NCBI GenBank assembly: GCA_004556545.1
Contig: SFGO01000017.1
Location: 1-36,705, forward strand
Length of the DNA stretch: 36,705 bases
Source of the DNA: Clostridiales bacterium
GTDB taxonomy: Bacteria; Bacillota; Clostridia; Christensenellales; Aristaeellaceae
Direction of reading: 5' to 3'
Numbering within the stretch: position 1 is the stretch's first letter; the number at the start of each line of letters is the position of its first letter. Below the pieces are notes generated by a model, which was not told the DNA's origin, did no database searches, and saw only the letters and a list, made by a program, of their open reading frames with translations. Positions 16,775-24,314 of this stretch are shown here, piece after piece. Both the position numbers and the translations under genes were made by a program.

Positions 16775-17197
16775 GTGCTGGTTTCCCTGCAGGCCGTCGC
16801 CCGCCGCGACGACGCCGAAGAACCGATCACGCTGCTGACTTCCGGCCAGCTGACGCTGGAAGAAGGCCGCTCTGTGCTGACCTATGAAGAGGTGCTGGAC
16901 GAGGCGCTGCCGCCCCAGCCCATCACCGTTACCCTGGAGGATGACACGCTGATGATGGAGCGGGGCGGGGACTACGCCACGCAGATGATCTTCCGCCGGG
17001 GCCAGCGCTATGAGGGGCAGTATGAAACGCCCTTCGGCAGCATGGATCTGGCGCTGTTCTGCACCCGGCTCAAGGCGCAGCTGAACGAGGAAGGCGGCGA
17101 AATTTCCCTTCACTACCAAATGGATCTGAACGGCCAGTTTGCCGCCGCCCATGAAATGGAGATCCGGCTGATCCGGCAAAGGAAAGTCGATGAATAA
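16775..17197 (+). CDS. DUF1934 family beta-barrel protein
   Basis: About 140 residues, matching the DUF1934 (YwiB-like, lipocalin-fold) family in length and layout. The N-terminal strand leads to DEALPPQPITVTLEDDTLMMERGG and to FRRGQRYEGQYETPFGSMDLALF, then to a strand containing EGGEISLHYQMDLNGQ. The biochemical role of the family is not established. The start is uncertain: the coordinates use GTG at 16775, but the ribosome binding site GAGGTGG ends at 16755 and the frame is open back to 16751, with homology-like residues (TIPVLVSL) reading through. ACG at 16760 or CTT at 16763 would fit the spacing but are not normal starts. Confidence 0.75.
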   Translation: MLVSLQAVARRDDAEEPITLLTSGQLTLEEGRSVLTYEEVLDEALPPQPITVTLEDDTLMMERGGDYATQMIFRRGQRYEGQYETPFGSMDLALFCTRLKAQLNEEGGEISLHYQMDLNGQFAAAHEMEIRLIRQRKVDE

Positions 17198-17732
17198 GAT
17201 GCCGTCCTATTCATCTCTTGCATCCCTTTCAGAAGAAAAGGCGGCGCTGTATGAATCTTTGCAGGCCTTTCAGTCCAACGGCTTTTTTCTGCGCTGCAGC
17301 GATACGCCGGAAGGGCTGCTGGTCTGCGACCTGCCCCGCCGGGGCGGCGATCTGTCCGGCGCGGAAGCGGCGCTGAGCCGTCTGGGATGGCGGCTTTTGC
17401 CGGAAAAAAAGCCGGGCCTGTGGCTGCTGGATCGGACGGAACCGGCATGGCAGGCAATGGCCGATGCGCTGCCTGCGGCGCTGCCCGCCTTTCCTGCGCG
17501 GGAAGAAGACTTTGCCGCCTATGCGCTGTGCCGCCTGCTGCTGCTGCATCCCGCGCCGCTGTCCCGGCAGCCCATGGAGCTGAACCGGGCCCTATGGCTC
17601 TGGACGGTACGTCCCGGAAGCCTCAAAGCCCTTCATGAGACCTGCGCCGCCCTTTTGCGGCAAAAGAAACCGCTGCCCACGCTGGGCGGTCAGCTGCTGG
17701 CCGCCGGACTGCAAAACCCGAAAGGAGCATAA
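17190..17732 (+). CDS. Conserved hypothetical protein, unknown function
   Basis: I do not recognise this 180-residue protein. It has no signal peptide and no clear transmembrane helix, and is rich in Ala and Leu (LPAALPAFPAREEDFAAYALC). The C-terminal third is helical with Arg and Lys (HETCAALLRQKKPLPTLGGQL). Its ATG overlaps the DUF1934 stop by eight bases and is preceded by AAAGGAAAG. The MBL-fold gene follows three bases after its stop. It is therefore the middle gene of a tight three-gene operon, and a shared role is possible but cannot be read from the sequence. Confidence 0.75.
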   Translation: MNKMPSYSSLASLSEEKAALYESLQAFQSNGFFLRCSDTPEGLLVCDLPRRGGDLSGAEAALSRLGWRLLPEKKPGLWLLDRTEPAWQAMADALPAALPAFPAREEDFAAYALCRLLLLHPAPLSRQPMELNRALWLWTVRPGSLKALHETCAALLRQKKPLPTLGGQLLAAGLQNPKGA

Positions 17733-17735
17733 GCC

Positions 17736-18380
17736 ATGCTGCTGCATTACTGGGGGCATTCCTTCTTTACCGTTACGACTGAAAAGAACACGGTCATTGC
17801 CTTCGACCCCTATGGGGACTTCTACGATTACCCCAAACGCCAAATCGCCGCCGATGTGTGCGTAATCAGCCATCATCATCACGACCACGACGGCGTGAGC
17901 AGTCTGACCGGCGAGTACAAGATCATCGATACCGCCGGGAAGGTGCAGCCTGCGCCCGATGTTCGTCTGACGGGGATTACCTGCTGCCACGACCACCACA
18001 ACGGCGCTCATCGGGGACAGAATCTTCTGTTCGTGCTGGAAAGCGAGGGCCTGCGCATCGCTCATCTGGGCGATCTGGGGCATATTCCCACCCCCGCGCA
18101 GGTGCGGGAGCTGGGCCGGGTGGACGTGCTGCTGCTGCCCGTGGGCGGCTATTACACCATCAATGCGGCGGAAGCGGCGCAGGTACGCCAGCTGATCCGT
18201 CCCCGGCTGACCATCCCCATGCACTACCGGACGGCCTTCGACCCGGAAATGCCCATTACCGGCGTGGAACCGTTTTTGCAGCAGATCAATGCAGCAAGCG
18301 CTGCCCACGTGCCCTTCCTCCGCCTGACGGCCCGGGACATGAGCGAGCGTCCCGAGGTGCTGGTCATGGACGTGGGCTGA
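17736..18380 (+). CDS. MBL-fold metal-dependent hydrolase, UlaG-like
   Basis: This 214-residue cytoplasmic metallo-beta-lactamase-fold protein has the metal-binding HxHxDH at His46-His51 in ISHHHHDHDG. Further ligands are likely at CHDHHNG, the aspartate in HLGDLGH, and the late histidine in IPMHYRT. The short form resembles the UlaG/UPF0173 group of hydrolases; the actual substrate is unknown. AAAGGAG precedes the ATG. It ends four bases from the convergent secreted MBL-fold gene, which belongs to a different subgroup, so the two are not recent duplicates. Confidence 0.88.
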   Translation: MLLHYWGHSFFTVTTEKNTVIAFDPYGDFYDYPKRQIAADVCVISHHHHDHDGVSSLTGEYKIIDTAGKVQPAPDVRLTGITCCHDHHNGAHRGQNLLFVLESEGLRIAHLGDLGHIPTPAQVRELGRVDVLLLPVGGYYTINAAEAAQVRQLIRPRLTIPMHYRTAFDPEMPITGVEPFLQQINAASAAHVPFLRLTARDMSERPEVLVMDVG

Positions 18381-18384
18381 ACCG

Positions 18385-19275
18385 TCAGAACGTGCCCAAC
18401 GTCTGCCACACGTACCAATCCGTGCCGTCGGTGGCCAGTTCCACCGTTCCTTCTCCGCTGAAATAGTGCGGTATGCCCCGGCCCTCCAGCTGAAACATCA
18501 GCTTGGAGAGCCTTTTTTCATCCGCGTAATTGGTCACAACGGCGAAGGCCGGACTGACGGCGGTCAGAAAATCCGGTTCTACCGGGGTGATGCCGTGATG
18601 AGGGATTTTGATCACATCCGCCTTCAGCTCTTCCGGCTCAAGCTGGGTCAGAAAGCCCTTCTGGGCGCGGCCCGTAATATCGGCGCAGAGCAGAGCCGTG
18701 GCGCTGCCGAAGGTCACTTTGGTCAGCAGCGATTTGGCGTTGGTGTTGTTCACCTTGGTATAGCGGTGCAGCGCCAGCTTTGCGCCGCCCAGCGTCAAGG
18801 TATCGCCCTCCCCCACCTGCCGGTTGGGAATGCCCAGCCTTTCCGTCAGCTGGATGGTGCGGCCGTGAAGCTGCTTGTCCGCCCGGGCCCACCACTCGCT
18901 GTAGGGGTGCAGGTATTCGTCGGCGGTGAAGCCGTTCAGCATCAGGTAATACAGGCCGTCGATATGGTCGTCATGGCTGTGGGTGTTCAGCAGGTACTTG
19001 AAATGGCTGATTCCCCGCTTTTCCATGGCTTCCTTCATGGGATCCCGGAAGGGCTTGGGCCCGCCGTCGACCATCATGCTTTCACCGCCGCATTGCAGCA
19101 GCAGCGCGTCGCCCTCGCCCACGGCGAACGCCGTAATGCGCAGAATGTCCTTTTCCTGCCAATCAGCGGGCATGTCCTGCTCATACACCTGCGCCGCCGC
19201 CGGAAAGCACCAGCTGCCGAGCAGCACGCTCACCAGAAGAACACAAACACCACGAAAAAAACGGGACAATCTCAT
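18385..19275 (-). CDS. Secreted ComEC-like MBL-fold hydrolase
   Basis: The 296-residue protein has a signal peptide with cleavage likely near residue 28 (FPAAA-QV), so it works outside the membrane. The mature part matches the stand-alone MBL domain related to the C-terminus of ComEC/Rec2. It contains AVGEGDALLLQCGG, LLNTHSHDDHIDGL with the metal-binding histidines, a D in LLCADITGRAQ, and IPHHG. Members lacking the channel part are not known competence channels and their substrate is unclear; nucleic acid or a phosphate ester is possible. It has its own promoter. Confidence 0.87.
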   Translation of the reverse strand: MRLSRFFRGVCVLLVSVLLGSWCFPAAAQVYEQDMPADWQEKDILRITAFAVGEGDALLLQCGGESMMVDGGPKPFRDPMKEAMEKRGISHFKYLLNTHSHDDHIDGLYYLMLNGFTADEYLHPYSEWWARADKQLHGRTIQLTERLGIPNRQVGEGDTLTLGGAKLALHRYTKVNNTNAKSLLTKVTFGSATALLCADITGRAQKGFLTQLEPEELKADVIKIPHHGITPVEPDFLTAVSPAFAVVTNYADEKRLSKLMFQLEGRGIPHYFSGEGTVELATDGTDWYVWQTLGTF

Positions 19276-19363
19276 CAGCCTTTCTCCCTGAAATGCAAGT
19301 CATTCAATGCTGCCCTGCCGTCTGCCGGCGTTTCGGTTCGGGCGCGGCAGCATGGCATTTGGT

Positions 19364-19393
19364 ATCATACACCGAAGGAAGGCAGGGTGTAAA
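19364..19393 (-). promoter_or_regulatory. Promoter for the secreted MBL-fold gene
   Basis: On the minus strand, TTTACA (19388-19393) is followed after 18 bases by TATGAT (19364-19369). Both hexamers match consensus in five of six positions, about 90 bases before the start. Confidence 0.6.
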
Positions 19394-19456
19394 GAAGGAA
19401 TCGCCTTCTTTAACAGAGAAGTACTGGAATCAGCGCACCAAAAAGGAGGGCTGCCC

Positions 19457-19978
19457 ATGACCGTGCTGTGGCTCAGACAGGATTTGAACGGTTCCATTCT
19501 GGATGTGGGCGGCGGCGGGGAAGGCGTAATTGGCCGCCTGTATGGCCAGTCGGTCACAGCCATCGACAACTGCCGGGAGGAACTGGACGAAGCACCGTGC
19601 GGCTGCCGGAAGCTGGTCATGGACGCATCCGCCCTTTCCTTTGCGGATGCGTCTTTTGAGAACGTCACGTTCTTTTATTCCCTGATGTATATGGATCGTC
19701 CCACGCAGCGGGCCGCTCTTTCGGAAGCCGCGCGGGTACTGAAAAAAGGCGGCAAGTTGCTCCTTTGGGACTGTGAAATCAGCACCGCCTATCCCGAGCC
19801 CTTTCTGGCAGAGCTGGACATCCGCTGGATGCAGGAGCGTATTCTGACCACCTACGGCATTGTGAAGACAGACAGCCAGTCTATGCAGGATTTTGAATTC
19901 CTATGCCGGGAAAACGGACTTTCGTCTTTGAAAAAAGAAAGGAACGGCGGGCATTTCTATCTGGCATTTCAAAAATAA
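19457..19978 (+). CDS. Small class I SAM-dependent methyltransferase
   Basis: The 173-residue protein has motif I in ILDVGGGGEGVIGRLYG near residue 14, an acidic residue at the second strand end (TAIDNCREE), and the post-motif segment VMDASALSFADASFENVTFF. It then has ARVLKKGGKLLLWD, as in Methyltransf_11 enzymes. The substrate is unknown. The start at 19457 is chosen because AAAAGGAGGG lies six bases upstream; a longer frame to 19307 has no ribosome binding site. It is short for the family because the usual N-terminal helices are missing. Confidence 0.85.
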   Translation: MTVLWLRQDLNGSILDVGGGGEGVIGRLYGQSVTAIDNCREELDEAPCGCRKLVMDASALSFADASFENVTFFYSLMYMDRPTQRAALSEAARVLKKGGKLLLWDCEISTAYPEPFLAELDIRWMQERILTTYGIVKTDSQSMQDFEFLCRENGLSSLKKERNGGHFYLAFQK

Positions 19979-20082
19979 AGGGAGCGTCATCCCATGTCCT
20001 AAATGCCCCTTCGGAAACGCTGTGCATGCTGCGCCGGACGGAGGCGATTTGCAAAGTCTGAGGGCGTTTTATCCCTTTGAAG

Positions 20083-20149
20083 AAAAAAGCAGCCTATAAA
20101 AATAGGCATCCGCCGCACAGGCCCCCTGCATGGCGAATGCCGCTTTTTT
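20083..20149. terminator. Bidirectional terminator between methyltransferase and cas6
   Basis: AAAAAAGC (20083-20090) pairs with GCTTTTTT (20142-20149), enclosing the hairpins GCCTAT/ATAGGC and GGCATCCGCC/GGCGAATGCC (one mismatch). It can end both the methyltransferase transcript (plus) and the cas6 end of the Csm operon (minus). In the rest of 19979-20298 I see no gene. Confidence 0.65.
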
Positions 20150-20298
20150 ATGGTTATGCCGGAACAAGAACGTCTGATGTCTTCGGCCTGAAGCTATTTT
20201 CTAGTACTTTCCAGAACTTTCGAGTCTTGCGATTCCTTGCTCCGTTTCCGCACGGTCTGCCGCCTGAAAAGCGCTTCTTTCCTTCTGTTTTCCTGCTT

Positions 20299-21024
20299 TC
20301 ATTCGATTTTCACGCCGCCCATGCCCAGCGCGCTTTTGATGCCTATTCCGGCATACGGCGCAAACACATACAGCGTTCTGAACATTTCCAGCAGCGGCGC
20401 AGGCAGATGAGCTTCCAATATGATACGCCCCAGAAAGGAGGGAATCTTCGTCTGCTTCATCGAATAGCGCACGGTATGAAGCCTGTAATCCACAATATGC
20501 AAACCGGCGAGCATGGCCTGCACAGCATCGGGATCATCCAGCGGGAACTCCGGGAAGCAAAGCCCCCAACGCGCGATAAGCGATTGCAGCACGAGCGATT
20601 CCTGCGGAAAAACGGCATACCGTCCATTCTGCTTGAACGCGGTGGGCGTTACCAGCTCCAGCGCAAAGCGATTTTCATCGTTTCTCTCTCCGGCCCGGTT
20701 CATCAAGGTCTGCACCGAATCAATCTTTTCCACCTGATGTTCGCCGAACGGAATCACGCCCTGATGGAGCAGCGCTGCATCCGCACGTTCAAGAATGGGT
20801 TCGAAAAACGTGGCGGCTTCCTCGTTGAGCAGATTCACCACCCATTGAACACGCTCGCCCTCGCGATAGACATACTGGCTGATCGGACGAATGCCCTGCT
20901 CGTGGAGCGCGTCGCCCTCCTCTTTGGGACCATGGGAAAGCAGCCATGCATAAAGCGGATACGCCATCGGCGAAACCGGCTTTTTTTCATTGACCGCCAG
21001 CGTTATTTTATGTTGAACAATCAT
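20299..21024 (-). CDS. cas6: Cas6 CRISPR pre-crRNA endoribonuclease
   Basis: This 241-residue protein ends in the Cas6 glycine-rich loop GIGIKSALGMGGVKIE. Its N-terminus shows the family pattern PLYAWLLSH and ALHEQG; Tyr25 and His41 match the places of the catalytic Tyr and His of Pyrococcus Cas6. It should cut the repeat RNA at the base of the repeat hairpin, leaving an 8-base 5' tag ACGGAAAC. The start at 21024 is set by GAAAGAGAAA upstream; a longer frame runs to 21144. It is the last gene of the operon, 98 bases after csm5. Confidence 0.93.
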   Translation of the reverse strand: MIVQHKITLAVNEKKPVSPMAYPLYAWLLSHGPKEEGDALHEQGIRPISQYVYREGERVQWVVNLLNEEAATFFEPILERADAALLHQGVIPFGEHQVEKIDSVQTLMNRAGERNDENRFALELVTPTAFKQNGRYAVFPQESLVLQSLIARWGLCFPEFPLDDPDAVQAMLAGLHIVDYRLHTVRYSMKQTKIPSFLGRIILEAHLPAPLLEMFRTLYVFAPYAGIGIKSALGMGGVKIE

Positions 21025-21122
21025 CGTGCGTTTCTCTTTCAAATGATTCTCAAATGATTTTGTCACACAGCCTTTTGCGGCATATGGACTGTTTTTGGTA
21101 AAAATCGAAACCCGCCTGCCTG

Positions 21123-22193
21123 TCACTGGATGGTGACTTTGCAAGCCCCATACGCATACAGTTTTTGCCTGTACCGGCCATATTTCAGCGTGCGCGGAGA
21201 GACGCCCAGCGCCCTGTCGCGCTCATGGTGATGATTCCGAAAGGCCCGGCTGAGCTGATTCACCGTCCATGTCAGTCCCTCGCCTTCTCCCAGATACGGA
21301 TAAACCAGACTCTTGCTGAAAAAACCGACGCCTCCGCCCAGCATCAGCAGATTTTCTCCTGCGATTTGGACGCTGTCCTGCGGCTGCTGAAACTTTGCGG
21401 CATACAGCTGCATCTGATACGCCGCGAAGGCTCTGATGGCCTTCAAAATCGAATCCGCCGTCCAGCGTCCCTTCAAAATCGATTGATCCAGCGTCAGCGC
21501 AAACCGAATTCGCGTGCCCGGCGCGACGCATTCCCGGCAAAGATTGATGGAATGGCTTTGTCCGATGACCGTGCTGTCCGTTTTGAGCGTCAGCATCATA
21601 TTGCGGTCGTCAATCGGCAGGCTGTCCGAAATTTGAATGCCGCGCATCAGGCTGTTGACCGCGTCTTCCCTTTTTCGGGAATTCAAATTCAGCGTGTGAA
21701 AATACGCTTCCTCCGGAATTCCCTTTTTGTAATCGATGAAATCGTGATGGGCCGGATCTTTTTGAATCGCATCGAAAAGCAGCGCCGTTCGAATTGCGCC
21801 TTTGACGCTGCTGCCCGGTACATAGGCCTGCTGGTTTGCATTGCGCATGAAGCAGTCAATATCCTTCAGCGTGTGTTCCGCGTCCATGGCGTTGGAGGCG
21901 TCCACCTCATAAAGAACAGCCGGTTTGACCTGTGCGGCGTTCAGTCCGCATTCCCTATATAAAAAGGTGTACAAATCGCCGCCCTGCCGCATGCAATAGC
22001 CTTCAAACAGCTCCACCAGCTGATTTTGAATCAGCAGGTCAAAAAAAGCCTGCTCGTTGAGAAACGCCACCGTCTGCTTTCGGGCATTGAAAATGTATTC
22101 CTTGCGCGGCAGCTTTTTTCCGCTGCCCACATACAGCAGGCCCTGCGTGGTCAGCGTCAGTTCATAAGCCTGCAAATGATCCTGCTCAATCAA
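21123..22193 (-). CDS. csm5: Csm5, type III-A effector subunit
   Basis: The 356-residue RAMP protein begins with YELTLTTQGLLYVGSGKKL and has the loop YVPGSSVKGAIRTALL near residue 125. It ends the Csm filament by binding the crRNA 3' part. The start is TTG at 22193: it overlaps the csm4 stop as TTGA, and a GGGGGTG ribosome binding site lies inside the csm4 3' end. There is no ATG candidate near the N-terminus. The overlap indicates coupled translation. Confidence 0.93.
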   Translation of the reverse strand: MIEQDHLQAYELTLTTQGLLYVGSGKKLPRKEYIFNARKQTVAFLNEQAFFDLLIQNQLVELFEGYCMRQGGDLYTFLYRECGLNAAQVKPAVLYEVDASNAMDAEHTLKDIDCFMRNANQQAYVPGSSVKGAIRTALLFDAIQKDPAHHDFIDYKKGIPEEAYFHTLNLNSRKREDAVNSLMRGIQISDSLPIDDRNMMLTLKTDSTVIGQSHSINLCRECVAPGTRIRFALTLDQSILKGRWTADSILKAIRAFAAYQMQLYAAKFQQPQDSVQIAGENLLMLGGGVGFFSKSLVYPYLGEGEGLTWTVNQLSRAFRNHHHERDRALGVSPRTLKYGRYRQKLYAYGACKVTIQ

Positions 22194-23170
22194 AACGACA
22201 CCCCCAGCATCATCGGTTTGGCATAGCGAAGCACCGGATGGCTTCCGTTTTCCGCCACGTTGTACAGCGCGCCCCTGAACGGCTGATGCAGCATCGCCCC
22301 GGCGGCCATAAACATCTGCGTGCGCTTCCGGGCCGGAGATTTCGCGAAGGTATCGGACTGCACATAGCCTGCGCGCCGCACAAGCTGATACTGTGCTCCC
22401 TCCAGCGCGGCCTCCAGCTCATCATCCGCCGGGAGACTGGTTGTCAGCAGAAGCCAGTGCTTGGCTTCGCGCTTTTCCAGCGCGTCATGCAGCCACTTCG
22501 TTTGCCCGTCAAACGGCTGGCTCAAATCAATTTGATCCTCCACGGTAAACGAACCATAGCCCGAACTGATCTTGCCGCCGATGCCGCTCATGCCGAGGGC
22601 CGAAAGCAGCCTGCTCATTTGCTCCGCCTGCGCTTCGGTCTGCATACCGACGAGAACATACAGTCCGCAATCGGGATAGAACCTGAACGAACCCACCTGA
22701 TAGGGCGTTGCATCCGCGTTCTCCTCAATCTGTGCCGACGTTCGCTCGGAAACAACGCCAAACGCATCGTTTCCCGGCTCATACAAGGCCTTTCCGCAGA
22801 TGGACTGTTCAAACCTGCCCATATCCGAAACAGGAATCCATGAAAGGCGCTTCATCTTTTTGCGCAGATTGGCCGGAACCTCCTGCTTTTTCTCCGATAC
22901 GGCGCATGGCTTGGGCAGATAATACACGTCTTCACGGGCCAGCTCCCGCCACGGCATGCTGTCGCTGAGCAGCAGCTCGCCCGTCTCGGCCTGCCTCACA
23001 AGGGTCCGCACTCCTTCTTCGCCCCAAAGCGAAAGCGCCGTGTGGCAGAGCGCCGAAAACAGCGTATCCGCCCGAAAATGATCTGCCGTGGTATACAGCG
23101 ACAGCGCCGACTCGGACAGCCCGAAATGCACCGCGCCATCGAATTTCAGCTTATACAGGTAATAATCCAT
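22190..23170 (-). CDS. csm4: Csm4, type III-A effector subunit (RAMP)
   Basis: The 326-residue RAMP protein starts YYLYKLKFDGAVHFG and contains DHFRADTLFSALCHTA (about 30-45). It ends with the glycine-rich SGIGGKISSGYGSF region and GRAP-like C-terminal strands typical of Csm4, which binds the crRNA 5' tag next to Cas10. The start at 23170 lies 20 bases inside csm3 with AAGGTGG upstream; an open frame to 23200 exists but lacks a ribosome binding site. Confidence 0.93.
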   Translation of the reverse strand: MDYYLYKLKFDGAVHFGLSESALSLYTTADHFRADTLFSALCHTALSLWGEEGVRTLVRQAETGELLLSDSMPWRELAREDVYYLPKPCAVSEKKQEVPANLRKKMKRLSWIPVSDMGRFEQSICGKALYEPGNDAFGVVSERTSAQIEENADATPYQVGSFRFYPDCGLYVLVGMQTEAQAEQMSRLLSALGMSGIGGKISSGYGSFTVEDQIDLSQPFDGQTKWLHDALEKREAKHWLLLTTSLPADDELEAALEGAQYQLVRRAGYVQSDTFAKSPARKRTQMFMAAGAMLHQPFRGALYNVAENGSHPVLRYAKPMMLGVSF

Positions 23171-23816
23171 AATTTTCCACCTTGCCGAAGATCGCCTCAA
23201 GCTGTTCCGTTGGGAAATCCGCTTCTACACAGGAAAACTCAAAATGCTCAAGCCCCACGCGCCCGCTGCCCCGCGAGCCGTGGCCGCCCAGGTAATCCAG
23301 CTGAAGAAGCTGCATCGCGTGGGCCAGCTGCTTCAAATCTTCTTCGACCTCCTCCGGCTTCATCACATCGTACACAATGCGGACGCCGAATTTCACGCCT
23401 GCAACCACACGCTCAATCTGCCGCGGGTTGGCAACAGAGGTGTCGCGCCGAATGGCATTTTCCGTTTTGACCTCGGTCAGGCCGATTTCCCTGAACTGGT
23501 CGGCATTGATGATGAAGCTGTCCGAAAATTGCAGCCGGGAGCGCCGGACAGGCTCGGCAGAGCCGAACAGGCGAAGAATCACGCCGTCATCCTTGTCAAA
23601 GTCCGGCATTTGGTTGATATTCCGGCACAGGCTGCGCGCCAGCAGCGTGCGCAGCTTGCCCTTGAGGCTGCTGCCGGGCAGAATGGGCTTCTGCGTCATC
23701 GGATCGCGCACCACGGGGCTGTCCACCGCGCCGATGGCGGAAAACGTGCCGGAAGCACCGATGTGCATGCCGGTCAGAACCTTCAGTTCGCAACGGATTA
23801 CAATCTTTCCGTACAT
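23151..23816 (-). CDS. csm3: Csm3, type III-A target RNA nuclease and backbone subunit
   Basis: This 221-residue backbone subunit cuts target RNA every six bases. The catalytic Asp32 is present in IGAVDSPVVRDP. The loop ILPGSSLKGKLRTLLAR follows, and the C-terminal GGHGSRGSGRVG is the RAMP glycine-rich motif. Its ATG shares one base with the csm2 stop (TGATG), and GGAGG lies in the csm2 3' end. With Asp32 intact, target RNA cleavage should be active. Confidence 0.95.
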   Translation of the reverse strand: MYGKIVIRCELKVLTGMHIGASGTFSAIGAVDSPVVRDPMTQKPILPGSSLKGKLRTLLARSLCRNINQMPDFDKDDGVILRLFGSAEPVRRSRLQFSDSFIINADQFREIGLTEVKTENAIRRDTSVANPRQIERVVAGVKFGVRIVYDVMKPEEVEEDLKQLAHAMQLLQLDYLGGHGSRGSGRVGLEHFEFSCVEADFPTEQLEAIFGKVENYGLLPV

Positions 23817-24310
23817 CAGTTATCCCTGCCTCCCAAATAGCGGTGATAGGCCACCAGCGCTTCTACATAGTGTGCAAATTGAATCATGGCTTCCCGGCTG
23901 TCGCCAACGCCCTTCAGATATTCCAGCAGCTTAACCTGCTCGACAAAATCCTTCACGTCCCGTTCCCGTCCCGCGTCGTACACCATCCGCACGCGCAGAC
24001 GCATGAGCTTGAGCTTGCTTTCGGCAGACAGCTCGGGTTCCGTCCGCAGGCTTTCAACGTTGTAAATGTCATTGACGAGCGTCAAAAAGCCGCGCATTTT
24101 GGTTGTCGTAATGCGGCTTCGATTGGCAAACAGCGCCCGCATCACCTTTTCCGCCGCATCCACATAGTCTTCCGGAATCGGAAGCGGTTTGACTTCCGCA
24201 GCGGTTTCTCCCTGCGTTCTCAGCTGACCGCCGTTTTGGCCATAGCTACGATTATATCCGCTTTGTTGGCCAAAACCGCGGGTATTTGGATTGCGATTGT
24301 CCCATGCCAT
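23816..24310 (-). CDS. csm2: Csm2, type III-A small subunit
   Basis: The 164-residue protein is a helical small subunit; the conserved part runs from about residue 45 to 160, including AEKVMRALFANRSRITTTKMRGFL, RLRVRMVYDAGRE and FVEQVKLLEYLKGV. The first 40 residues are Asn/Gly/Gln-rich and probably disordered, a longer tail than in many Csm2 proteins. It lies four bases after the cas10 stop. Confidence 0.92.
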   Translation of the reverse strand: MAWDNRNPNTRGFGQQSGYNRSYGQNGGQLRTQGETAAEVKPLPIPEDYVDAAEKVMRALFANRSRITTTKMRGFLTLVNDIYNVESLRTEPELSAESKLKLMRLRVRMVYDAGRERDVKDFVEQVKLLEYLKGVGDSREAMIQFAHYVEALVAYHRYLGGRDN

Positions 24311-24314
24311 GCCC

